From: Coleophoma eucalyptorum
Taxonomy: Eukaryota > Ascomycota > Leotiomycetes > Helotiales > Dermateaceae
Assembly: GCA_026120035.1 (NCBI GenBank)
Contig: JALRME010000004.1
Coordinates: 682,001-746,000, forward strand
DNA length: 64,000 nt
Direction of reading: 5' to 3'
Part shown: piece after piece, positions 53,934-64,000 of the stretch
How the letters are laid out: each line of letters starts with the position of its first letter
How positions within the stretch are numbered: the first letter of the stretch is position 1
Translations under genes and position numbers: made by a program
The notes under the pieces: model-generated
Database searches by the model: none
What the model was told of the DNA's origin: nothing
The model's input: the letters and a program-made list of their open reading frames with translations, nothing else

Positions 53934-56900
53934 GATTTAAACAGAATGCCGAACAGCAGAACTCCGGGAATGAAAGGAATGGTACAGGTTGATGAGCAGT
54001 AACCATTAAAAGTCTAAGGGCAAACTGCAAATATGGTAGCGATAAATGTGATTAGTAGTCCAGCTATGACATGGTCACAACTACATGGCGATTCTCTTGA
54101 TATAGTTCCAGCTGTCTTCTATTTCCGTTCGGTAATCAGATCGAAGAAACCATCTTATCAGGCGAGGGTTACCTTGTCCAAACAGGCCTGATGATGCTGC
54201 AGTACCAACTGTCGGAGGATGATGATATGGTCAGTAAGTAGCTGCACAAAATGTTCCGCATCTAAGTCGTCGTCGATTCTTGGCAGCAGTTCTAACCTAG
54301 CGGCAGTTACTACTTTAAATTCCATAGCCGCAACTTTGTGGTGCCAAGAAAAGGATGCATAATTCGACTTCTCCAGCCTCTCCGCACCACGCAAGAAAGA
54401 AGCCGTGCCTCGCATTGTTCCGAGGTAGTCTCTCGCAGAGCCTCAGATCTTTTGTCTTTCGCACAGAGCATCGGTTCGCTTAGCATCGCCAAGAGGGCTT
54501 ATAACACGGGTCTGTGGTTCGCCCCACAACTGAGAAACACATTGTTTGTCCTGCCAGCAAATAAACATCTCAAACACCTGTTGACGCCTGCTCCTGCCAG
54601 GATTTCTCAAGTAATACTTTATGCATAAACCAGGGACACGACAGCAGATTCGCTAGTGGCAACCATTGATTGGCCATCAATGTCTCTCATCAGCAGTTAT
54701 CAATACTCTGCTCCAAACCGGTATTGCGTGGTTCCGGACTCTGTGAAGCGACCAACATCAAGAAAAACTGTTGCGCCTAAGCGGAGTATCGCAATAGTCC
54801 TACTCTCAACTCCTTATTGAATTATACAGCACTTGCTCTTGTTGAAGCAGCCAATTACTCTTTTAAGTACAGGTCTCAAGATCAAAATTGCTACGCGTGT
54901 GCAACTTGCCCTTGGATGCCAAGCTTCCACGACCTAGAAGCTTGCGATGTTGTGACTTCTCGCAGTTTGCTCCAAGAAGTGATCCCAAAGTTTGCTTTGC
55001 CCTGGTCACAGCATTGCCTTGAATGCCGGTGTTGCGAAAACCACCCGCCAAGCGCTCTACTAGAACAAGTAGAGACACTGATAGTGGTGACTTACCGTTG
55101 TCGTAGACCATGAGTATCAAGTTGCAGCCATGCTCTCCAGGTTATCGAAGCCTCTCGAACAGAGCAAATCACGTACCTTGTCTGGGGACTGATTTGTATC
55201 TTCAGCATCCCTGATGTTATAAATCGAAAATATTTCTGTTTTATTGGGTAGAGTTGCATGCGAAAACCTGATTTTCTTCCCATTTCGATGAAGGCTTCTG
55301 CTTGAGCTCCTGTTATCCATTACCCAATAACATGGCTAAAGTAATGACATCGCCCGAAAGTGTATTCATTTTAATCTCTGGTTGTAACTTAGCCAAGAGG
55401 TAAAATATAGAGTTTGAAACCACCCGAGGAAAACTATTGCCCTAGATGTTCTCGACATTGCATGAAGCGCTGAAGCTATTCGGGTGCTTGCTCTGTCGTG
55501 CCAAGCCGATGCTGTTGCATTCCGGAAGAGCTTTCAAATCCAAGCCGAATAGATTTATTGGCATATACAATAGCCTATCATCGCTCAGGCGAAAGGGTAT
55601 TGATTGCATACGAGTAAGATGCCATTGGCTGGCAGGAGGTTGCCGCAAGCTGTAGCGCATGCACGCTAACTTGACAATATGTGTTTCTCATATAGTCGAC
55701 TTGGCTCAAGTTGTCTTGTGACTTGGATTGACGATGAAGATCTGTAAAGGAAAAGGCTATTTCGGGCCATTCGAACTTCCGTACTACTATTGTTAGATCG
55801 GTGAGAGCGGTATGCTCGAGAGGCGCATTTCGAAAAGACGCTGCTTGATTTTACACATGCTCAGTAAAATTCAATTAAAGACCTTGTAATAAGGGCATAC
55901 CTCAACATGGCAAGTTCGATGATAATCCTTGGCTTGTGCCCTACTTAGGCAATACAGTTAAGAATTCGGTGCTACTTCTCAATCTATAGACGGAGAGAGA
56001 GTATAGCGATGAAATGCTTCCTCGATAACAGTCGTTGTTGGCTTCATCTGGTCCTATCCTCGTCGGACTTCTATGACTAAATCTTTGTCGATTTCATCGA
56101 ACGAAGGACTGCCATACTATAGTATCATTGAGCGAGACTGGTCCCTATCACGTGTGAGTAGTTATCATATCCTTCCATCGTCACACTGTTCTTTTGCTGA
56201 TGAGCTCTTCTTGTTGGCCTTTGCAATGAGCCAAGATTCTCCGGCTCTGTTGATTGGCTGTTGGAATTTCGACCATTACTGGAACTGGTCTTGCACTACG
56301 GCCGCATTTGATTGGTGATAGTAACGTTCTGAAGGAGGCGTCGCAAGTTTGTCGACGAGCCAAGCTTCCTGACGGCCAGACCGACGTGCTTTGCCATCGT
56401 TAGGAAGAAGGAGCCTATGTTGGGAGGTTGCAAAATGGGAAGTGCCAGTGGATTGGTATAGCTCATCAGTGAGCTGGGTCTGGCCCTAGATATACAAGCA
56501 GCCAAGTAGAACGTTCGTCGTCTTCTGAGCAGATATGCGGTTGTTTCTAGATCCGAAAGCCTGGTGAGGTGCCCTCGGCATCCGATTGGCTCTTGGAATG
56601 TTTAAATTGTGCTCGGTCGGCTTGGTGAAGCGAAAACATCAGACGGTTTGCTCCGCCACCTCCTCGGCCAGGTCGAATTTCGTCAAGTAAGCCTCGGAAA
56701 ACACAGGCAGCAAAAGTGCAGTACAATTCAATAATTCAATGATCCTCAAGAGACTAGGCAGTTCATGTTTCTCTGACATCTGAAAACAAACAGCGAGGTA
56801 TTGATTTTTTCCCCAGTCGCTTTTTGAAAACTGAAGCTCCAAGCTATCCAACTTCTGCGCAAAATTGGGCTTCTGAGTGGGAGTCCTCGGCCCTTGGACA

Positions 56901-58259
56901 TACAATATGTAGTCGGATCAAGTGCATCCGGAGCGCAGCCTAGGCTTCATATGCTCGTACCAAGATCGCATTACCTCTGCCAAAGGTACCCAAGCAATGC
57001 CAATATTGCAATGGAACCGTGATCGAAGGTAGGATTCAAGGTGCACGATGGTCCTGAGTTTACACATTCTTGCAAGCAGTATTTGCGAAAGGCACAAGTA
57101 CATGAATCTTTAGAGGAGGATTTGTAGTACAAATTTCATATCCGAATAGTGGACTAAGCCCATGACATGGTAGGGGAGAGAGTAAGCCTTAAAAAAGTGC
57201 AGACTTCGGGATTCTGTGCGTGGCGGTTCTTCCCAGAGTGGTAGAATGGTAGAATGGTGAGATAGTCACCACGGCGCTCTTCTTTCCGAGCCTACTCTTA
57301 GTCCGAGAGGTCGAACTCTCACCCCTCTCGGACTGCTATATAGTGTGCTTCGAAGATGGTTGACGACTAATTGGGTAGGCTACTTGAACACTTGCTGTGT
57401 CGTGTACATAGTGGCGTGCTACTCTCTCTGCATGGAAGACTTGCCTTGATGCTACATGTCATGTGTATAATCAGAGATTGCGATACGGTGGATGATAGCT
57501 GCTGTATTGACTTTCAATAGTATGCTCGCAATGAAGAGGCGATATGACTGGGCAAGGTATTGTAAGGTTGCTAAATCATTCGCCTCTACTTGTTGTAGAG
57601 GATGAATCAATCCAGTCAGAGGCAATCCAACCGTTGCTAAGTCTCGGACCAGCAGAGTAAATAACCTCTCTATAGACAATCAAAGGCTTGGCTAGAGTTA
57701 AATGTCTAAGCTTCTCATGTTGCGCTCTCTTAGTAGTATGAATTCGATGTATTTTAGAGCTATGATTTTGCCGTATCCTTTGGGAATCCATAAACCGGAA
57801 GTGAATATTGTCATTAAACTGTAAATATCTCCATCGATAGGATTATTTGGGTGTAGCACTGGCTTTTATGACCATCATGTGGTCAAACAGGACGAAAATT
57901 GAGGATGTTCATGTCATGTTGTGAAGCTCGACATGGTCTCTCATGCTCCTCCGGCTCTCTTTACGATACGTGATCACGTGAATAGTTATAGCCCCACTAC
58001 GGGAGCAAGCGCGCTCAAGTTGTTACGCCAATCCGTCCATCGCGTCTTCTCCACAGCTATAGAGCAACCGACGACCTGGCGCATAGCATACAACCCATTC
58101 GAAGCTTTCTCGTTCAGCTGCATAGCTGTAGCAGCCCGGGCTCTCCATAACAAGTAAGTTTGACGCTACAATACCTATTTTCACATCTTCAGTAGCTCCA
58201 GGCGCAAAGCTTTGCTAACAATTGCCAGCATTCCGAGTTCAGCCTTTCCCATTCATGAC
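53934..58259. other. Gene-poor interval, 4.3 kb
   Basis: Between the divergent Fet4-like and HP1 genes. Only short ORFs (70–100 codons) on both strands, without domains. A GATAAG-type site (CTTATCAGG, near 54153) lies upstream of the Fet4-like gene. A strong hairpin is at 57300–57334, preceded by short repeats. Nothing else supported. Confidence 0.5.
57300..57334 (+). other. Perfect 11-bp inverted repeat (hairpin)
   Basis: AGTCCGAGAGG at 57300–57310 pairs with CCTCTCGGACT at 57324–57334 around a 13-nt loop. An alternative stem GAGAG/CTCTC around GTCGAA overlaps it. Upstream (57235–57275) are tandem TGGTAGAA units and a second small hairpin TGGTGA…TCACCA. It recalls a damaged tRNA T arm but no full cloverleaf forms. 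Confidence 0.55.
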
Positions 58260-59342
58260 ATGCCTCCTCGTAAGTCACTGGTTCATACGCGCAACTATTA
58301 CGCACCCCAACTGCGCAAATCACAGGCATACATCGCCTCTCGCAACGATCAATACTCCACGCGTCAAATACTCATTAATACTTAGCCATAGCACTTTCCG
58401 ACGAGGAAGCCTCTATCACATCGGATGACGAGATGCTTGTGCGAGAGAAGAAGGAGAAGAGCAGGGGGAAAGCTAAGGAGGATCCCAAGGAAGAGATGCG
58501 AGTCGAATCAGAGGAAGAAGACGACGACGAATTGGAGGAAGACGAGTTCGTTTCACCTGCCTTTAACACAAGAATAATCCTAATACGGAATCTAGATATG
58601 TGGTAGAGAAGATTACCAACCATGCGATAGATGAGGCGGTGAGTTGGCTTAGACTCAGGTCCTGGTGTCTGGCTAACAGCTGTCCAAGACTGGGGAGTTT
58701 AGTTTTGAGGTCAAATGGGAAGGCTTCGAGAAGAAGTCTGATCGGACATGGGAACCAGAAGCAAATCTGTGAGTGGCATTCTATATGTTGAGAGGGTACT
58801 TTGCTAATCACATCATTGTAGAGAGACGGCATTGGAAATGGTCGAAACATACTTGAATTCTATTGGAGGCAGGGAATCACTCGTTCAGGCCTTCAACGAG
58901 AAAAAAACAGCAGTTGCGACAAAGAAGAAGCGTGGACGTCAAAGCAATGGCACAATTGACAAGGAACCAAAAAAGGCAAAGAAGAATGGCCATCCAGCTT
59001 CCACGACCCCACCAGCAAGCGCTGATCTCTCGAACTTTAAGCCACCACCAGGCAATTGGGAGGATGAGGTTGTTGGCATAGATGCTTGTGAGGGAACACA
59101 AGGAAATATTCAGGTGTTCTTGACGTGGAAGAATGGCGCCAAAACACAACATCATCTCGATATAGTTTACAAACGCTGTCCACAAAAGGTACGTCTCTCG
59201 ACCATTGAAATGTACAGAATACTGATTATTTCGCCAGATGCTGAAGTTTTACGAAAGTCACTTGTTAGTTCTCAATTTTGCATCGGGCAGTACAAAGCTA
59301 ACCTGAAACAGGGTTTTTAAAAGGACAGACGTAGAATCTTGA
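58260..59342 (+). CDS. Heterochromatin protein 1 (chromodomain and chromoshadow domain)
   Basis: Seven exons: 58260–58269, 58386–58545, 58596–58638, 58680–58768, 58822–59188, 59238–59263 and 59312–59342 (about 241 aa). The first exon is a 10-nt microexon (ATGCCTCCTC) leading to MPPPIALSDEEASITSDDE. An acidic stretch precedes the chromodomain at about 57–105: EYVVEKITNHAIDEALSKTG, EFSFEVKWEGF, DRTWEPEANL; aromatic-cage residues for methyl-lysine are Y58, W84 and F87 (Tyr in the animal protein). A basic hinge (KKKRGRQS…KEPKKAKK) follows, then the chromoshadow domain (about 180–235: WEDEVVGIDACEGTQGN, LDIVYKRCPQK-MLKFYESHL-VFK). It should read H3K9 methylation and maintain silencing, including of RIP-damaged repeats. 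The exon-2 donor is the weak GTTCGT. Confidence 0.9.
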
Positions 59343-59764
59343 ACACTGCCATTCCAGTGCTTGAAGCATAATTTCGAAAGAGCTTGCATCATACTCACAA
59401 AGCTCTTTTATTTTCATTTGCGATGGTGTTCCCGGTCTTTTTTTATTACGAGCGGTCTGCGAATAGGAGTTCTGGAGTTTAACTCACCTATTGGGCATGT
59501 TTGTATTCTAGGCATGACCCAAAACACGAAATCATGTTGATGTCTCAAGCGAAATTTTTATGGCTAATAAGGAGTTGAGGACCATTTTTGCTGCATTTGA
59601 AGTATCGGGGTCAGAGCAAAGCTGATTTCCCAGGCTTTTTTCGGTGCCACCAGAACTCATGAATTCGCCTCTTTGGAGTGCATGTGTAAATATGCCGCTT
59701 CACATCCATCATGATTACAGGTTTCATTCAGAGAGTATTATATATCATTACTATTATTACACAT
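59343..59764. other. Convergent 3' intergenic region
   Basis: 420 bases between the HP1 (+) and PAQR (-) stop codons, with T-rich tracts. No gene. Confidence 0.45.
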
Positions 59765-61026
59765 TCAGATCACACGGCACGTCAAGTTTCGGTAACCATA
59801 ATCATACGCGTCCAGTATCCCCCAGAGATGCACACAAGCAGCCACTACGACCAAAACGTGAAAGATCTGATGACTCGCGCCCACGATATCAAATCGCCCC
59901 GGCTTGACAGACTCCGGGATCCTCATCTATTTCACCATTAGTCCTGGGCATCACAACAATAACAGCAGCAGTAAGACCATAGGGTTAACATGAAAAAGTG
60001 AACCACTTACAGAGTAGAAGACGGCGCCGAGAGCTAGGAAGACGCCCTCAAGGAGATAGAACTTCATCCCGGATTGCTTCCAGCTCTGTGCTAAGCCATA
60101 GAGGAATATGCCGTGGATTATGGGCACAAATCCAGACATGGCTGTTCCAACGAAGGAACAGAGTCTGAAAGCTCGGTACTCTCGTCCTTGGTACTTGGGG
60201 TTTAGGATGATAGTTATACTCATGGAGCCGAGAATCATGATCTATAGTACGTCTCAAATCAGCCCATTGCCTTGATCTCAATAGCTAATAAAGTAGCTGG
60301 ATAGGGGTGCCATACCATGCCCCAATAAAACTTCCTCCAGAACGGCTCGCACTTAAACCCTACATAAATCCCGCTGACGAACTTCCCAAGAATCAGGACC
60401 ATAATCCCAACAAAGTCGAGGCGAAGCATCGCCTCGCTCACGACGTGGGAGTGGTTCATCAACGTGTGATATGCAGCCGACAAGCCCAAACAGATGGCAG
60501 CGCTCGCGAAAAAGAGGCTGAAAATCAACTCGTCGCTTCGCTGGGCTAATGGATAATGCTGCGCAAAGTAGGTACTGATGCCAAATTGCGCTAGGAGGAA
60601 GAATACGGACGGGACGAGGTGCGTGTGAATATTGAGAGTTTCGTTGTGCATATAGAACCAACTATAGACACTGCGGCGAACTGATTGGGATATTGGTCGG
60701 TAGCCACGGATTATGTAAATACTGTCTTGGTGCCATTCCGGCATTTCTGAAAGAGTAAGTAACCTCCAGCCCTTTCCTTCTCCCGTCTCCTTTGAGTCTT
60801 TCGCCTCAAATCCTTCAGGTGGTGCCATCTTATTGGATTGCAAGTCCTGGGACATCTCGATATGAATCAGTGTTGACCTTCTTTTCCGCGGCCCGGTTGA
60901 TGGCTTCTCGATTCCTGGCCCTTTCTGGGACGATACTTTCGACGAGGTCCAGTCATGGTTATAAGTCGCCGCACCAGCGCCAGAGACGTGGTTCGCAGCA
61001 GTTGAAAGACTCGATACCTGGTCCAT
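59765..61026 (-). CDS. PAQR/Izh family seven-helix protein (adiponectin receptor-like)
   Basis: Three exons: 61026–60316, 60241–60011 and 59926–59765, all phase 0 (about 367 aa). A disordered N-terminus of ~95 residues is followed by the family core: LSEMPEWHQDSIYIIRGYRP, FYMHNETLNIHTHL, SAAYHTLMNHS and the last exon ASHQIFHVLVVVAACVHLWG. The SxxxH (LSAAYH) and HxxxH (HQIFH) residues form the zinc site seen in PAQR proteins. Yeast Izh relatives respond to zinc and to sterol metabolism; a plasma- or endomembrane role is likely. An alternative start is the internal ATG at 60852 (MSQDLQSN). Confidence 0.9.
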
Positions 61027-62322
61027 CTCCTACATTAAAATAGGCCTATATCGGTCGCTCCTCGCAATTCTAACCGAGGAAGAGCGAGAGAGGAACGAAA
61101 CCCGAGAATTTAAAGACGGGAAATCAGATGCAGGAATCTGAGCTTTTGAAGTCGTTATAAATCGAAAATACAATAAGTCCACAAAATTTTCGTTCTGCTG
61201 ACCCAACGAAAGTTGAGAAGAACTTCTTTTGGAAAATAATCTCCGTTCTTCCGGCCAATGATGATCTGCCGCGTCGTGCTGGGCAGGATGGGGATGATGG
61301 TCGTTCATGCGCAAATATATCAACCAAAACAATAAAAAGATAACATAAATCGTCAGGGGGTATAAATAAACAAATGGAGAAATTTAAAGGGATATAAGGG
61401 AGCCTTCCCGTTCTCCCGTGCAGATTTTTTCCTCCTACATAAACTATTGTTGATCAATATGGCGGACCAGACATGATGTAAGGCAGCATCGGAAAAAGAT
61501 CGTAGGAGATCAACGCCTGCGAATGAGAGTCATCCCGCATCTTCCGAGGGCTGCCGATTGCTACGAAAACAAGGGCGGACTCCGGAATGATTGATCATCC
61601 ATCCTCAATATTATCGATGCACGTTTGGGGTCTCCCCGTGCTTGCTACTCTTGTCTTCTCAACGCTACAGCACGATCTTTTGGTTGTTCGATGCCGAGTA
61701 GCAGAAAGGAGGCTTACAGTACAGACATCGCGAAGAACTTGCGACAATCCGTTAGATCAGCGAATACGAACGGCGAATACGAGGCTTTGGACTGCAGCCA
61801 CTGACCAAGCAGGAGATGCTGTCCTCGTAAAGATGGCTATTGAAACTTGGGAGAATATCGTACATTCTCTTGGTCTATAAAATAAGAGAGTAACTCTTAA
61901 CAAGGGTAAGTTTCTAAGATTCAAGGCACATCAGTACTTGATCTTTGAGACTGCTGCCAAAGAACAAAGAAAAAGCGACAAAAGCAGCCGCCGAATTTCA
62001 CATGTTATAAAAACAATTCACATTTCGATGACCTTGCTCAATTGTCAAACGAAGACTGTTAGCTTTCAGCCTGGAATCAAAACTTGGTATATTGATTACA
62101 CATCACACGCAATAAAGGCAGTTATAGTAGTAGTAAATGATACCACTTCGTGGGTATATATGATTCATAATTATATACAATGAAATAGACGAGCGTTTTG
62201 TTTACAAGATCACCACACGAAAACCTGTCATGGCGTGAAAAAAGAGTCTAAGCTGATCCACCAGGGCCAGCTCTTCTGCTGTATATCCCTCTGATCAGGT
62301 ACTGTCAAGAATTTCCAAGCAT
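61027..62322. other. Intergenic region
   Basis: 1.3 kb containing the PAQR promoter and the 3' flank of the rhamnogalacturonase. The ORFs at 61587–61880 and 61938–62183 (+) have no recognisable domain. AT-rich from 61860 to 62290. Confidence 0.4.
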
Positions 62323-64000
62323 TTATTCGCAGGTTTCATCCTCAGTGCTGACAGCGGAGTTTTTACCGCCGAAGCCACCTTGGTGGTTCTGGGCTGGCTG
62401 ACTCTGGCGAGATCCGCGTCCGGCAGTGGTTGTAGTCGCGGCTGCGGAGGTAGTGGATGGAGACGAAGATGAAGCTTCGGCCAAGGACTCGGATGTTGTG
62501 GAGGATTCGGTGGTTGCAGATGCCTCAGTGCTGGTGGAGCTGGCAGCGACCGCGTCTGCTGAGCTTGCAGCCGTAGTGCTCTTAGCTTTAGCGCTTGAGG
62601 TAGCTGCAACTTTGGTAGCAGTGCTAGTAGCAGAAGCACTAGCAGACGAGGCTGCAACAGCAGCTTTCGCGGCTGTGCTGCTAGAATCAGAGAGAAGAGC
62701 GCTGTATGGAGTGGCGCCTGGGAAGAACGAAGTTGGGATGGTTGGGATAGCAATGCTGACGGATATGCCCAAGCCAGCAGTTAAATCGTCGGCCATGGTA
62801 GCGGCACTGTAGCCAGAACTAAGGTATCGTATTAGCGGTATGTTCAAATAGGTGAAGGAATTGACTTACGGTGTAGCAGTAACAGTAGAGGTAGCGACAT
62901 AGCTTGTGTAGTCAGAGCCAGTGTTCAATCCACCGCCGGTGCCGTATGCAGCCTCGTACTTGTTGACAAGCTCGCTACCAGACTCAGTCCACATTTCGAA
63001 GTTGCTGATGGTGATGTTGGTACATGGGACATCTGCAGGGCAAATGACCTTGAGTGGTCCACGAGAAGCTCCATTTGCGCAAGTACCAGTCCAGTTATCA
63101 AAGGAGAGGCCGGACAATTCCACACCGCTGCCAGTGACCGCAGACATAGATGACCAATAACTATCAATATCCAGACTGTAGGCGTTGCTCTTTCCAATGA
63201 AGTTGTTGAATTGGCAATCCTTGACGGTTCCGCTGCCTCCATTGGACTTGATCATCATCATCTGGTTGGACTCTGAAGTGTAGACATTGGAGTAAATAAC
63301 GTTGGAGACTGCAACATCGGCTCCAAGCGATCCCATAGCGCATCCACCGCTCCAGTTGCAGTAGATGTTCTCAATGAGAATGTTGCTAGCAGGGCTCTGT
63401 AATGCGTGTTAGAAGAGGGAAACTTCGATGAGGGCTTGATCCTTACCTTAACGGTAACACATTCATCCTTGTTGGTAACCTCGACATCGTGGATCCAGAT
63501 GTTGGTGGACCAAACGTCGATACCATCAAGTCCACCTTCGTTACCACCGCGAATAATCATGTTGTAAACTTCACCACTGTCGCAGGTGTCCATGGAAAAA
63601 TGGAAGGCGGGAGCTAGATACTGTATTAGCAGCTACAAGTTTTATTGGCAAGGTCTCTCTTACAGTCAACTAAGGCAATATCGTGGACAGAGAAGCTGGT
63701 GGCCTCGTACAATCTGAGAATACGTGGACCATAAGTTCCGGCTATATGCTCCGGTTAGTATTGTATTTTACAAACTCTCAGGCTTTCCTTACATGAGTGG
63801 AACTCATAGCCGTAACCTTGGATAGCTCCGGCGGATGTGCTGCTGTACATCTCGAAGTCGGTTGTGTGCTCAATCATGAACATGTTGCCTGAATCAGTTC
63901 TGTCGGGGTCATTAGTCCAATGGTCTAGGCTCATTGGTCAGATGACATACCCAGTGCGGTAAATGATACCATCCAGTTGCAATGCCCAGGCAGTTCCTCC
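62323..64000 (-). CDS. Rhamnogalacturonan hydrolase (GH28), 3' part
   Basis: Six exons visible, the first cut by the right edge: 64000–63951, 63899–63793, 63741–63664, 63613–63447, 63396–62870 and 62818–62323; 474 residues in one frame. Right-handed beta-helix signature segments: [57 protein letters not shown] and [27 protein letters not shown] in place of the polygalacturonase GHG motif marks rhamnogalacturonases, which cut the alternating galacturonate–rhamnose backbone of pectin outside the cell. The catalytic part ends near STVTATP; the last ~165 residues are a Ser/Ala/Thr-rich stretch without a carbohydrate-binding module, ending in a charged tail. Signal peptide and start lie outside the window. 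Confidence 0.93.

Noticed and set aside
62426..62812. 128-codon plus-strand ORF rich in Val/Ala/Glu
   Set aside because: Antisense shadow of the Ser/Ala/Thr-rich tail of the rhamnogalacturonase.
1..64000. CRISPR arrays, rRNA genes or bacterial-type operons
   Set aside because: None seen; genes are spliced, monocistronic and eukaryotic.

Overview
The window is nuclear DNA of a filamentous ascomycete (Pezizomycotina). Genes carry short GT–AG introns of mostly 45–120 nt with CTAAC/CTAAT-like branch sites. The gene set fits: HET-domain protein, tandem 2EXR proteins, fungal rhodopsin-domain receptor, HP1, Rap1, and a Fot1/pogo element with RIP-like damage. The pectin-attacking GH28 enzyme and overall style suggest a Leotiomycete-like, plant-associated fungus, but the exact taxon is an inference. 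Exon boundaries below were read by hand from splice signals and protein-frame continuity.

Layout, left to right. 1–5.1 kb: 5' part of a conserved unknown gene (-), a secreted SMP-30-like beta-propeller (+) and a seven-helix rhodopsin-domain protein (-). 5.1–8.4 kb is gene-poor. 8.4–13.0 kb: an intron-containing tRNA-His, a histidine phosphatase (-) and a GT32-type glycosyltransferase (-). 13.0–16.0 kb is a long non-coding interval. 16.0–25.5 kb: an alpha/beta-hydrolase-like protein lacking the serine nucleophile (+), a UBE3A-like AZUL–HECT ubiquitin ligase (+) and an ataxin-10/Ctr86 homologue (-).

25.7–27.5 kb is a complete but dead Fot1/pogo transposon with 53-bp terminal inverted repeats and a TA target duplication, about 155 bp upstream of the ataxin-10-like start codon. 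27.7–38.8 kb: a Mam3/CNNM-type membrane protein (-), a HET protein (+) converging on a flavoprotein/WW-repeat fusion (-), and telomere protein Rap1 (-). 39.3–45.5 kb: DHHC palmitoyltransferase Swf1 (+), two tandem 2EXR genes (+) and an FAD monooxygenase (+).

46.2–53.9 kb holds three metal-transporter genes in a row: a DxxxD-type (Mn/Fe-like) cation diffusion facilitator, a divergently transcribed HxxxD Zrc1/Cot1-type zinc transporter, and a Fet4-type low-affinity iron permease. GATA sites sit in the zinc-transporter promoter. After a 4.3-kb gap come HP1 (+), a PAQR/Izh protein (-; the family is also linked to zinc homeostasis) and the 3' part of a rhamnogalacturonase (-) that runs off the right edge.

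The strongest candidates for something undescribed are the flavoprotein–WW-repeat gene facing a HET gene, and the compact metal-transporter block. Most other genes are ordinary conserved fungal genes.
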